A stretch of 64,000 bases of DNA from Fimbriimonadia bacterium (GTDB lineage Bacteria > Armatimonadota > Fimbriimonadia > Fimbriimonadales > Fimbriimonadaceae). The notes beneath the pieces were generated by a model. The model saw only the letters and a list, made by a program, of their open reading frames with translations, ran no database searches and was not told the origin of the DNA. Shown piece by piece: positions 1 to 7,931 of this stretch (within the stretch, counting starts at the first letter, position 1; every line of letters begins with the position of its first letter). The position numbers were made by a program, and so were the translations under genes. The DNA lies in NCBI GenBank assembly GCA_030430755.1, contig JAUIKO010000002.1:124001-188000 (forward strand), written 5' to 3'.

Positions 1-1287
1 CTAGACTTAAATAATACCGCACTCTATTATTTATTTAGCAGAAACAATTTAAACGATAATCTCAACGTAATTCAAGAAACACTTATCAAAGATAATCTGC
101 TCGATATTCTTCGTGTCCTTACTATCTTTAGCCATTCTAACTGCTGGCAAAACGCTACTGTCAGAGAGAATGAGCTCGCTACAGTGATTGCTATGGAAAA
201 GCGAATCAATGAAAAGTTACAAGAGATCTTTTCAAACAATAACGAAGATACACTAACAGATGCTGCATATCCTATGTTAAGCAATTGGATTTATACACAA
301 TACAAATTATCTCTCGTCGATTTTAAACTACTCAATAGGGATAAAGACACCACTTCTCTTCTAAAAAACTTGCCTGATACAACCGAAAACCTTCATATTT
401 CCGAATTACCCTTAACTCCAGAAAATAATGAAATCTTCTCTAAGCTAATAAATCTAAAAGAGTTGTACATTTCTAATACACAACCTCTATCAGACGATAT
501 AGAACATCATTGGGAATTTGTAAAATTTCTCACCCCAGGTATCAGGATTCTCTCACTACCACTTAAATTTAGTATGCATAAGCTAGATAATAAATTATTC
601 AGCAAATTCAAAGAATTAGCCAAGTTATCCCTTTCTCATGTTAAAGATAATAACTGGGATTTTCTAAACTACTTACCTGAAGACTTAAAATCTCTCTCTT
701 TATGGTACTGTAATATCGATGACAATGGAATACAGTATTTAGCCAGATTTAATAGTTTGCAGAATCTAAATTTAACTGGAGCGAATGTTTCCAACTATGC
801 ATTTATAATCTCTCTTTCCAACACACTCAAACATCTTTGCTTGTCTTCCAAAGATATTCACCTACATCATTTGCAATGCTTACAGAATTTCATTCATCTA
901 AAAAGTATTGACTTTGGAGGATGCACCTTCGATCATTTAAACTTTATCAAGTATCTGCCCGAAAGCATTATATCTCTCAAACTAGATGGAATTAAACCTG
1001 ATTCTACAGATCTAGAAAAAATTATTTCTTCCGATATTGATATGTCTCATCTTTCTAACCTGAAAGAATTAAGTCTTTGCTGTACAAGGCTAAGCTCTTG
1101 GAAATTCTTAGAAACTATCCTGACAGAAAATCTAAAAACATTAGAGCTTGCATACAGCAATTTAACACAAGAAGAACTCGATATTCTCCCACGTTTCAAG
1201 CAATTAACACGACTATCCATTATGTCCATTCCATATGAAAATGATGCTTTCATAAAAAACTTGCCCCATAAGACTAGCCTTTTCTAA
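1..1287 (+). CDS. LRR protein, 5' end outside window
   Basis: The reading frame is open from base 1, so this is the 3' part of a longer gene; the internal ATG at 184 is not the start. The visible 428 residues carry irregular leucine-rich repeats in which two kinds of unit alternate: one around 'W.FLNYLPEDLKSLSL', the next around 'YLARFNSLQNLNL'. This is the same style as the three LRR proteins at 14.1-19.2 kb. LRR domains bind proteins; in host-associated bacteria such families are often surface or secreted, but no signal peptide can be judged because the N-terminus is missing. The last residues (KTSLF) stop abruptly after a repeat. A 9-bp hairpin follows, facing the convergent acyl-CoA synthetase gene. 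Function unknown. Confidence 0.85.
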   Translation, partial: LDLNNTALYYLFSRNNLNDNLNVIQETLIKDNLLDILRVLTIFSHSNCWQNATVRENELATVIAMEKRINEKLQEIFSNNNEDTLTDAAYPMLSNWIYTQYKLSLVDFKLLNRDKDTTSLLKNLPDTTENLHISELPLTPENNEIFSKLINLKELYISNTQPLSDDIEHHWEFVKFLTPGIRILSLPLKFSMHKLDNKLFSKFKELAKLSLSHVKDNNWDFLNYLPEDLKSLSLWYCNIDDNGIQYLARFNSLQNLNLTGANVSNYAFIISLSNTLKHLCLSSKDIHLHHLQCLQNFIHLKSIDFGGCTFDHLNFIKYLPESIISLKLDGIKPDSTDLEKIISSDIDMSHLSNLKELSLCCTRLSSWKFLETILTENLKTLELAYSNLTQEELDILPRFKQLTRLSIMSIPYENDAFIKNLPHKTSLF

Positions 1288-1325
1288 ACGCATTCATATC
1301 TGCAATTTATAATTTCACAAGCACT

Positions 1326-1359
1326 GGTCTATCCGCTTTTAATATAAGGTGGATAGACC
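1326..1359. terminator. Bidirectional hairpin terminator
   Basis: GGTCTATCC at 1326-1334 pairs with GGATAGACC at 1351-1359 (9 bp, 16-nt loop) in the short gap between two convergent genes. A T-rich stretch follows on the plus strand. Confidence 0.6.
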
Positions 1360-1379
1360 TATGATAGTTCTTATATTTT

Positions 1380-3221
1380 TTACAACATGGATTCTATCAA
1401 TTCATTATATTTTTGTTTAACAACTTTTCGTTTTACTTTCATGCTGGGAGTTAACTCACCAGTTTCCACAGAAAATTTGTCACTGATTATCTCAAATCGT
1501 TTTACTTTTTCATATGTTGCTAAGTTTTTATTAACTTCACTGATCTGTTCTTTCAGCATGCTCCGCACAACATCGCTTTTTGGCCAAGTCGATTCTAAAA
1601 TATCCTGCCTACCTAATTCTTGTAACTTCTTACGAACAGATTCAGTATCCAGTACAAATAAACCACATAAACATTCGGATTTATCTCCAAATAGCACTGC
1701 TTCTTGAATTAAGCTTTTTTGTTTTAGCTTATTCTCGATGGGTTGTGGAGCAACGTTTTTTCCATTTCCGAGAATAATCAGATCCTTCTTACGATCGGTA
1801 ATAACAAGATGCTTTCCTCTAAATTCACCAACATCACCTGTATGGAACCAACCTTCTTCATCTATCACCTCAGACGTCTCCTTAGGAAGATTATAGTAGC
1901 CTTGCATAACAACTGGACCTTTCACTAAAATCTCACCATCATCTGCTATTTTTATGTCTATTCCCCATGCTGCTTCTCCAACACTTTCGACATTATTACG
2001 TTCAGGATGATTTAATGTTGTATAAGCACATGTTTCTGTTAATCCATAACCTTGAATCATATTAAAACCAAATGCTAAAAAGAAGTTTGATACTTCAGGC
2101 TCTAAAGCAGCTCCCCCAGACACAAAATATCTAATATTCCCTCCAGTTCTAGCACGTATTTTTTTACCTACAAGTCTATCTGTTAACCACACTAGAGGTG
2201 CAAACTTACCTTGAGCCTTTTTAAGACCTTGGTCGAAAGCTAATTTGAATAAAAATTGATGTATAGCAGACTGTTTAGCAACATTATCTAATATTTTTTT
2301 CTGTATCGCTTCTAATAATCTTGGCACACATAACATTACTTCCGGCTTAACACTTTGTAGATCACTGGTTAAAGAGGCGATGTTCTGAACATATGCAACA
2401 CATGCTCCTAAACTTGTAGGAAGAATATGCCCTACCGCTCGTTCAAATACATGTGATAATGGTAAAAACGAGAGGTAAGTATCTTTTTGATTTATTGGAA
2501 GGACTCTCTGTGCAGCATAACAAACATGTAAAAAGGATTTATTTTCTAACATTACTCCTTTTGGCCGGCCTGTTGTACCACTCGTATAAATAATTGTCGC
2601 TACATCACTCTTATCTATTTTAGCAGTAGTTTCTTTCCACTGTTTATGAGTCATCGCTCCAACACCTTCTTTTAAGAACTCTTTAAAATCCGCATGTTGA
2701 GATTTGCCATCCTTTGTTTTAATAATATAAGATTTAACCCCTTTTATATCTAACAGCTTCTTCTGAATCTGTTCATTACCTACAAAAGCAAAATAAATTT
2801 GAGCATCTTTTAAAATAAATTCCATCTGATCAGGTGGAAGAGTCGTATAAATGGGAACTGTAACATAACCCATGGTTTGGCAAGCCCAATCGAGCAAAGA
2901 CCACTCTAGACAGTTCTCGCTGATGATTGCAACCCTATCCCCTTTCTTAATTCCAAGATTCTCAAGACCACAAGCAACTTCGAATACCATTCTATGAAAA
3001 TCCTCATAGGTAATAGATTTAAAACCAGCACCCTCATTTCTAAGGACTGCCTGACGTTGAGACCACTTACTACAAGTTGTATGTAATAAATCTCCTAAGG
3101 AATTTGAATCTAATATGTATTGATATGTTTTAGAAGTATTCACGAATAATTTCTCTCTTGTTTTAACGATAACAGGTCCAGACACAACTTTCTTAGAAAG
3201 AAGCTCAGATTTATTAGTCAT
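1380..3221 (-). CDS. Long-chain acyl-CoA synthetase (AMP-forming)
   Basis: Activates fatty acids to acyl-CoA through an acyl-adenylate. The ANL-superfamily motifs are all present: the P-loop YTSGTTGRPKGVML in the N-terminal third, then GGAALEPE, the GYGLTE motif, and WFHTGDVGE followed by DRKKDLIILGNGKNVAPQ near the hinge to the C-terminal domain. The length (613 residues) fits the FadD15/long-chain family. I start at the ATG at 3221 (MTNKSELL). The frame extends to a TTG at 3269, but that adds a poor segment and neither site has a clear ribosome binding site. It lies downstream of nuoD-nuoE on the same strand with a gap of about 100 bp, so it may be separately transcribed. There is no beta-oxidation operon nearby, only a thiolase at 42.5 kb. 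Phospholipid remodelling or use of host fatty acids is possible (inference). Confidence 0.9.
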   Translation of the reverse strand: MTNKSELLSKKVVSGPVIVKTREKLFVNTSKTYQYILDSNSLGDLLHTTCSKWSQRQAVLRNEGAGFKSITYEDFHRMVFEVACGLENLGIKKGDRVAIISENCLEWSLLDWACQTMGYVTVPIYTTLPPDQMEFILKDAQIYFAFVGNEQIQKKLLDIKGVKSYIIKTKDGKSQHADFKEFLKEGVGAMTHKQWKETTAKIDKSDVATIIYTSGTTGRPKGVMLENKSFLHVCYAAQRVLPINQKDTYLSFLPLSHVFERAVGHILPTSLGACVAYVQNIASLTSDLQSVKPEVMLCVPRLLEAIQKKILDNVAKQSAIHQFLFKLAFDQGLKKAQGKFAPLVWLTDRLVGKKIRARTGGNIRYFVSGGAALEPEVSNFFLAFGFNMIQGYGLTETCAYTTLNHPERNNVESVGEAAWGIDIKIADDGEILVKGPVVMQGYYNLPKETSEVIDEEGWFHTGDVGEFRGKHLVITDRKKDLIILGNGKNVAPQPIENKLKQKSLIQEAVLFGDKSECLCGLFVLDTESVRKKLQELGRQDILESTWPKSDVVRSMLKEQISEVNKNLATYEKVKRFEIISDKFSVETGELTPSMKVKRKVVKQKYNELIESML

Positions 3222-3325
3222 AAAGTAATTATAAAATTTTATGACAAACATCGGCACAACAATGGGCAAAATGACTATATTTACTAAAAAAAACTATATT
3301 TATTATCAGGAGTCTAGAGAATTAT

Positions 3326-3943
3326 TCAAGCCTTTTCTACATCCCTTAGATGAACCTGAACAACTTCATCTGCATATTTTACAACTGTTGAATCAGGTGT
3401 TTCTTTCAGCTTTCTAATCAGTTCATCAATAAATAGAGTATCCACCGGCCCCAAATATTCATCTCCTACCTGAAGCACTGGCGCTCGATCACAAGCATTT
3501 AAACATTCAACAGGATGCACCGTAAAAAGCCCATCAGAAGTCGTTTCCCCTGGTTTTATATCCAATTTTGCACATAAGTACTTTAAAATATTAAAACCAT
3601 CACACACCTGACATGTAAGACAAGTACAGACTTCGATAAGATGTTTTCCAACAGCATGTTTAGTGTTATACAAACTATAGAACGTAGCCACGCCTTCTAT
3701 CTCTGCATAACTTCGGTCCAAATGAAAAGCAACTTCAGCCATGGCATCTGCTGATAATGTTCCCCCATACTCTCTTTGTGCTAACCAAAGCGTTGGCAAT
3801 ATTGCAGCTTTTTTGTTAGGATAGTGTTTTAATAAAGCAGATAATTCCTTCATCGCTTTATCAGAAAATTTAAGTTCCAACTCTTCTTTTTTGGGAGCTT
3901 TTGGGCGAACAGTTAAATTGGATGCTGGTATTACATTTTTCAT
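3326..3943 (-). CDS. nuoE: NADH-quinone oxidoreductase subunit E
   Basis: The 24-kDa subunit of complex I, which carries a [2Fe-2S] cluster (N1a) in the peripheral NADH-oxidising arm. The thioredoxin-like domain is clear: an N-terminal helical region with YPNKKAAILPTLWLAQ, then GVATFYSLY, then the cluster ligands in EVCTCLTCQVC and ECLNACDRAP. At 205 residues it is slightly longer than usual, owing to about 20 extra N-terminal residues. It follows nuoD by 13 bp, so the two are co-transcribed. The usual next gene, nuoF, is not here; the next gene is an acyl-CoA synthetase. The remaining complex I genes must lie elsewhere. Confidence 0.95.
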   Translation of the reverse strand: MKNVIPASNLTVRPKAPKKEELELKFSDKAMKELSALLKHYPNKKAAILPTLWLAQREYGGTLSADAMAEVAFHLDRSYAEIEGVATFYSLYNTKHAVGKHLIEVCTCLTCQVCDGFNILKYLCAKLDIKPGETTSDGLFTVHPVECLNACDRAPVLQVGDEYLGPVDTLFIDELIRKLKETPDSTVVKYADEVVQVHLRDVEKA

Positions 3944-3956
3944 ATGATATTATTTC

Positions 3957-5174
3957 CTAACGGTCTATTTCTCCAAGTACAATGTCAATAGAACCTATAA
4001 TTGCTACTAAATCCGATAACATTTTTCCTATAGCCATTACCTCTAATGACTTAAGATTCATAAAACTACTTGGTCTTTCATGCCATCGATATGGTTTATT
4101 ACTACCATTACTTACAATATAAAACCCTAATTCTCCTTTTGAACCTTCTATTCCTACATAAGATTCCCCGACAGGAGGATAGTATCCTTCGGTATATAGT
4201 TTAAAGTGATGAATAAGGGATTCCATAGAAGTATCGAGTTCTTCTCTTGGAGGAGGAGCTATTTTCCTATCAGAAGTTCTCCACTCTCCTTCTGGTAATC
4301 CATCAATAGCTTGCTGAATAATTTTAATACTTTCAAACATTTCAGCAACACGCACTAAATACCTATCATAAACATCACCATGCTCTCCAATAGGTACATC
4401 AAAATCAAAATCTTCGTAGCTGGAATAAGGGTTTGTTTTTCTTAGATCCCATTCAACACCGCTAGCTCTCATGATAGGACCTGAACAACCTAAGTCTAAC
4501 ACCTGTTCTTTTGTTAAGACACCTACATTCTGCGTCCTTTCTACCCAAATAGGATTCTCAGAAAGCATATTTTGTAAATTTTCTAATTCTGGAATAAATT
4601 CATTAATAAACTTTCTTAATTTTTGTTCAAAACCTTCTGGCATATCTCCACGAAGTCCACCAGGAACGATCCAACTAGGCATCATCCTCACTCCGGAAAA
4701 CATTTCAAACATATCTAATATATGTTCTCGTTGAGTCCAGCAATAAAATAAGGGCGTCATAGCTCCCATATCTAATGCATGCGTACCAAGCCAAACCAGA
4801 TGCGATGCAATTCTACTTAACTCTGCTAAAATGACTCTTAAATATTGGCAACGTTTGGGAATATCACAACCTAGTAATTTTTCGACAGCTAATGCATGAG
4901 CTAAGTTATTTCCATTTGCATTTAAGTAATCCATTCGGTCAGTCATCACCACACACTTTTGGTACTGCTGATACTCTGCTTCTTTCTCCATACCCGTGTG
5001 TAAATAGCCAATTTTACATCTACACTGGATAATAGTCTCACCCTCTAGCTCACAAATAACCCGCAACACTCCATGCGTAGAAGGATGCTGTGGACCTATA
5101 TTCACAATCATGGTATTTTCGCCAATACGCTCCATGACCGTTTCAGTTGTAGGCATAAATGGTTGACTTTGCAT
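3957..5174 (-). CDS. nuoD: NADH-quinone oxidoreductase subunit D
   Basis: The 49-kDa subunit of complex I, which forms part of the quinone-binding pocket where the peripheral and membrane arms meet. Diagnostic motifs are NIGPQHPSTHGVLR near the N-terminus (with the quinone-site His), YLHTGMEKEAE, DRMDYLNANGNN, and the C-terminal IVLGEIDR. The length (405 residues) is normal. It begins a two-gene unit with nuoE; nuoA, nuoB and nuoC, which usually precede it, are absent, and a 350-bp non-coding stretch lies upstream. With menaquinone genes in the same window, the electron acceptor is probably menaquinone (inference). Confidence 0.96.
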   Translation of the reverse strand: MQSQPFMPTTETVMERIGENTMIVNIGPQHPSTHGVLRVICELEGETIIQCRCKIGYLHTGMEKEAEYQQYQKCVVMTDRMDYLNANGNNLAHALAVEKLLGCDIPKRCQYLRVILAELSRIASHLVWLGTHALDMGAMTPLFYCWTQREHILDMFEMFSGVRMMPSWIVPGGLRGDMPEGFEQKLRKFINEFIPELENLQNMLSENPIWVERTQNVGVLTKEQVLDLGCSGPIMRASGVEWDLRKTNPYSSYEDFDFDVPIGEHGDVYDRYLVRVAEMFESIKIIQQAIDGLPEGEWRTSDRKIAPPPREELDTSMESLIHHFKLYTEGYYPPVGESYVGIEGSKGELGFYIVSNGSNKPYRWHERPSSFMNLKSLEVMAIGKMLSDLVAIIGSIDIVLGEIDR

Positions 5175-5500
5175 AGATTAATTCCCTAATAGTTATATCA
5201 TCGGCATAAATAAAATGAAAACCAAGTACAGGTTACCGCAGGAAACATCCTTTTCTACAATAATTTGGAGTATTTCATGTATTATAAATAGCTTTATCCT
5301 TTTGTTGAGAGCAACAGATAATATATGCCCACGCTTGTTAATGGTTCATATCGTAATCACCTTGGTTTTAGGCATTTAGAACTACGTTCAATTTCTTTAA
5401 ACGATAAACTTTAACAGTTTTTCTTAAACAACTGATATTTATTTGAAATATAACATCTTTCAACAGTGACTTTGCTAATTTCTATATGCTGAAATATCCA
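5175..5500. other. Intergenic region upstream of nuoD and of the peptide gene
   Basis: This gap holds the nuoD upstream region (minus) and the leader of the tiny peptide gene (plus). I see no clear -35/-10 pair. A 29-codon frame at 5325-5414 has no ribosome binding site and no match to the peptide pair, so it is not called. A small GTTG/CAAC hairpin lies at about 5303-5314. Confidence 0.4.
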
Positions 5501-5516
5501 TGTAGAGACATCTACA
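5501..5516 (+). promoter_or_regulatory. Hairpin abutting the Shine-Dalgarno of peptide gene 1
   Basis: TGTAGA, loop GACA, TCTACA: a perfect 6-bp stem. Its last base is the first A of the AAGGAG ribosome binding site (5516-5521). The second peptide gene also has a hairpin just before its ribosome binding site, which suggests a conserved 5' leader architecture. Confidence 0.5.
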
Positions 5517-5527
5517 AGGAGTAAATA

Positions 5528-5617
5528 ATGAACAACAGAATCTTTAACAGAACAGACACCAGAGAAACAGAAATCAGAATAGCTAATGAAGTTATATATG
5601 ATATATCTACAGGATAA
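5528..5617 (+). CDS. 29-residue peptide, paralogue of the one at 62678
   Basis: A tiny gene, ATG to TAA, with a strong ribosome binding site AAGGAG ending 6 bases before the ATG. The product begins MNNRIFNRTD and ends IANEVIYDISTG. It aligns without gaps to the peptide at 62678-62767: 18 of 29 residues are identical, concentrated in the N-terminal NRIF.RTD and the C-terminal I.IANEVIYD block, ending in Gly. Where the residues agree, several codons differ only in the third base (Asp, Ala, Asn, Val, Ile, Gly), as expected for a translated product under selection. The peptide is hydrophilic, has no Cys and has no signal or membrane segment. It stands alone on the plus strand between two minus-strand genes. 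I do not recognise the family; a signalling peptide, a modified-peptide precursor or a small regulator are all possible. Confidence 0.75.
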   Translation: MNNRIFNRTDTRETEIRIANEVIYDISTG

Positions 5618-5627
5618 TACGATTATA

Positions 5628-5652
5628 GTGGTGTATTTTCTAATATCACCAC
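5628..5652 (+). terminator. Short hairpin after peptide gene 1
   Basis: GTGGTG (5628-5633) pairs with CACCAC (5647-5652), 10 bases after the peptide stop codon. The stem is only 6 bp and the following sequence is AT-rich without a clean T run, so it is a weak terminator candidate. Confidence 0.35.
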
Positions 5653-5757
5653 ATATTCTTAATATTATCTAGCTAGCTTAATCTCAAGACTATAAAAAAC
5701 AAAGAGAACAACTTATAAATTTAACAGGTTTTTTAAAATCCCACTAAGATACAACAT

Positions 5758-6654
5758 TTAAAACTCATCGTTTTCGGGGGAGAAAAAACTTATACGTCTT
5801 CCACTACTAGAATAACCTAATCTATTTGAAGTGCCAGATGATATAGAAGACCTATCATCCACTTCCCTTTGGAACTCCTTATTAAAATCCAATACCCCGA
5901 CAGAACCATCTGAAAAAACAACGAGAGCATGCTTTCCATATGCATTAAAACCTTCTTGATCCATCTTATAACTCCCTAATTGCTTAATATCACTCCCAAT
6001 TATAACAGGTGGGTAATCTAAACTGGATAATTGTTCGTTTGATGAAATTCTACCTGGGGTTTTTAAACAAGGATTGGTAATAGCAAATCCATTATAATTT
6101 GCCTTTCCCATTCCATTCCACATTAAAGGAGTTTTCGAAGGGTTTATAATTTGCTGCAAGGGTATCTGATGTAATAAACCATTGTAAGCAAAACCACAAG
6201 GAATAGGTTTTTTTGCTCTCACATTCCTTCCTTTTTTAACTTCTAGTGTAGGTAAACCAGGAGATATAAAATGTTCAGTTCTTTGTATATATGGAAGAAT
6301 TGCATGTGACCAATAAATTTTATCTCCGTCCATTATTTCTGGTAGATCATGATATTGATCAGAAATCCATCCTGAAGGCATAGCTACTGGAGCTGGAATA
6401 CCATCTAAACAACGTAAATTACCTGTATCGGAGTCGACAGCATATCCAGAAGGAAACATATGATCATGTTCTTGTGCATACATAATAGCAGCCATTCCAA
6501 GTTGTTTTAAATTTTTCGCTGCAGCTGTCTTATTGCCACTTTCCATAAATTTGGTTATCTGAGGAAAACTAATGACAAGTAATATAGTGATTATGAATAT
6601 GACTATCATCAGTTCAGCTAAACTATATCCATGTTCATTTCTTATATTCCTCAT
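5758..6654 (-). CDS. Type IV pilin-like protein (PVC-type pseudopilin)
   Basis: The N-terminus, MRNIRNEHG followed by YSLAELMIVIFIITILLVIS, is a class III signal: prepilin peptidase would cut after Gly9, and the mature protein has the conserved Glu5 and a long hydrophobic helix. The 250-residue globular part contains a helix continuing as KNLKQLGMAAIMYAQEHD and, near the end, KHALVVFSDGSVGVLDF. This resembles the His-to-DG motif of the large family of pseudopilins in Planctomycetes, Verrucomicrobia and Lentisphaerae. Such proteins assemble into type II secretion or pilus-like fibres. No other secretion gene lies nearby, so it is a stand-alone copy, as is common in those phyla. It supports, but does not prove, a PVC affiliation. 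Confidence 0.85.
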   Translation of the reverse strand: MRNIRNEHGYSLAELMIVIFIITILLVISFPQITKFMESGNKTAAAKNLKQLGMAAIMYAQEHDHMFPSGYAVDSDTGNLRCLDGIPAPVAMPSGWISDQYHDLPEIMDGDKIYWSHAILPYIQRTEHFISPGLPTLEVKKGRNVRAKKPIPCGFAYNGLLHQIPLQQIINPSKTPLMWNGMGKANYNGFAITNPCLKTPGRISSNEQLSSLDYPPVIIGSDIKQLGSYKMDQEGFNAYGKHALVVFSDGSVGVLDFNKEFQREVDDRSSISSGTSNRLGYSSSGRRISFFSPENDEF

Positions 6655-6791
6655 ATGTAGCCACCAAAAAAATAGAACCTAATTAACTTATTCCATAATT
6701 AGACAACTATGAATTCATTCCTATTCACAAATAGATACTAGTACATCTATTGGGAAAAATATTTTTTCTACTCTACTAATACAGATTTATG

Positions 6792-6935
6792 TTCTGGCAT
6801 AGACTAACCTTCTGGAATAGACTAATCTTCTGGCACAGACTAATCTTCTGGTATAGACTAACCTTCTGGAATAGATTAACCTTCTGGAATAGACTAATCT
6901 TCTGGTATAGACGAACCTTCCGGAATAGATAAACT
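6792..6935. repeat. 18-bp tandem repeat, 8 units
   Basis: Eight units of TTCTGGAATAGACTAACC with one to three substitutions each run head to tail. Because 18 is divisible by 3, the array stays open on both strands: a WNRLTF hexapeptide repeat on the plus strand (ATG 6789 to TAA 6932, 47 residues) and LFQKVS on the minus strand. Neither frame has a ribosome binding site and the changes are not biased to third positions, so it is probably a non-coding minisatellite just upstream of the AtpZ-like gene. Confidence 0.85.
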
Positions 6936-7001
6936 TCTATGAAGATAAAAAAACAGTCCGTGATTATATTTATCTTTAATGATTCTGAGTATTCTAAAAG
7001 C

Positions 7002-7388
7002 ATGGATAACAATCATAGAAGCGATATAAATCTACCCGATGATATTGATCATCAGGTAGAAACACTAAACAAAAACATATCTAAATTATCAGAATATTTT
7101 TCAGATGAGACAAAAATAAATATCCCTTTCTCAAAAAATAATCCCTTGGAAATAAAAAAGAGTCCCTCAAAAACATCACCATCTATCTCTGGTTTAGCCA
7201 TTGGTATTGCTGCAGCAAATGCATTAATAGCCCCTATTGCTATATGCTGGGGATTAGGTAAGTGGTGGGATGCTCACCATGGTAATATTCTCGGACAAAT
7301 GATCGGAGTACTTATGGGTATGCCAATAGGATTACTTGCTATTACTTTAACCTTGTCGAAATTACAAAAGAAAAAGTATAAAGAATAG
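7002..7388 (+). CDS. AtpZ/AtpI-like two-helix membrane protein
   Basis: A 128-residue protein with an acidic soluble N-terminus and two C-terminal membrane helices, SGLAIGIAAANALIAPIAIC and GQMIGVLMGMPIGLLAITL, joined by the loop WGLGKWWDAHHGN. This matches the 'ATPase gene 1' (AtpZ) family, whose members usually precede F0F1-ATPase operons and may act in ATPase assembly or Mg2+/Ca2+ transport. No atp gene follows here. The frame continues upstream to an ATG at 6939, but those residues are unlike the family and follow directly on the tandem repeat, so I start at MDNNHRSD (7002). The ribosome binding site is weak at both. Confidence 0.75.
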   Translation: MDNNHRSDINLPDDIDHQVETLNKNISKLSEYFSDETKINIPFSKNNPLEIKKSPSKTSPSISGLAIGIAAANALIAPIAICWGLGKWWDAHHGNILGQMIGVLMGMPIGLLAITLTLSKLQKKKYKE

Positions 7389-7451
7389 TTCCAAGCAATC
7401 ACGAAGTAATTTAAGACATACAATTATTTTTTTCATTTATAATATAAATGT

Positions 7452-7931
7452 ATGTACCATCAACGCCCATCTTGGGATACCTATTTTATGGAAATTGCGC
7501 AACTTGTAAAAACTCGTGCAACATGCCCAAGAAGACAAGTAGGAGCTGTACTCGTTAAAGATAAAAGATTAATTGCCACTGGCTATAACGGAGCTCCTAG
7601 TGGTTTAAAACACTGCCCTGATGATGGACCAACAAAAGATTGGCCTAATGGTTGTATGAAAGCAGGTCACTGCATTCGATCTCTACATGCAGAACAGAAT
7701 GCGCTACTTCAAGCAGCTAAAATAGGAATCCCATGTGAAAACTCTACGATGTATGTTACCTGTCAACCTTGTAACTCCTGCGCTAAAATGCTTATAAATG
7801 CTGGTGTTAAAAAAGTCATATATGAAGGTGACTATCCTGATGATTTTTCATTAGAACTTTTCAGAGAATCAAAACTAGAAGTTTTTAGATATATTAAACA
7901 TAAATTAGTACAAGTAAAAGAAACATTATGA
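7452..7931 (+). CDS. dCMP deaminase
   Basis: Deaminates dCMP to dUMP for thymidylate synthesis. It has the zinc-dependent deaminase signature: HAEQNA (zinc His and catalytic Glu) and PCNSC (two zinc Cys). It also has the dCMP-deaminase N-terminal block RRQVGAVLVKD and GYNGAPSGLKHC, a motif typical of ComEB/DCTD proteins. The length (159 residues) is normal. It overlaps the next gene by ATGA, so the two are translationally coupled, although their functions are unrelated. Confidence 0.93.
   Translation: MYHQRPSWDTYFMEIAQLVKTRATCPRRQVGAVLVKDKRLIATGYNGAPSGLKHCPDDGPTKDWPNGCMKAGHCIRSLHAEQNALLQAAKIGIPCENSTMYVTCQPCNSCAKMLINAGVKKVIYEGDYPDDFSLELFRESKLEVFRYIKHKLVQVKETL

Noticed and set aside
5325-5414. 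29-codon frame (MPTLVNGS...) upstream of peptide gene 1
   Set aside because: Same length as the peptide pair by coincidence, but no ribosome binding site, no similarity to the pair and no counterpart near the second locus.
5528-5617. Idea that the 29-residue peptides are PqqA-like precursors (Glu-Val-x-Tyr near the C-terminus)
   Set aside because: PqqA has Glu and Tyr separated by three residues; here the spacing is two. There is no radical-SAM or pqq gene in the window.
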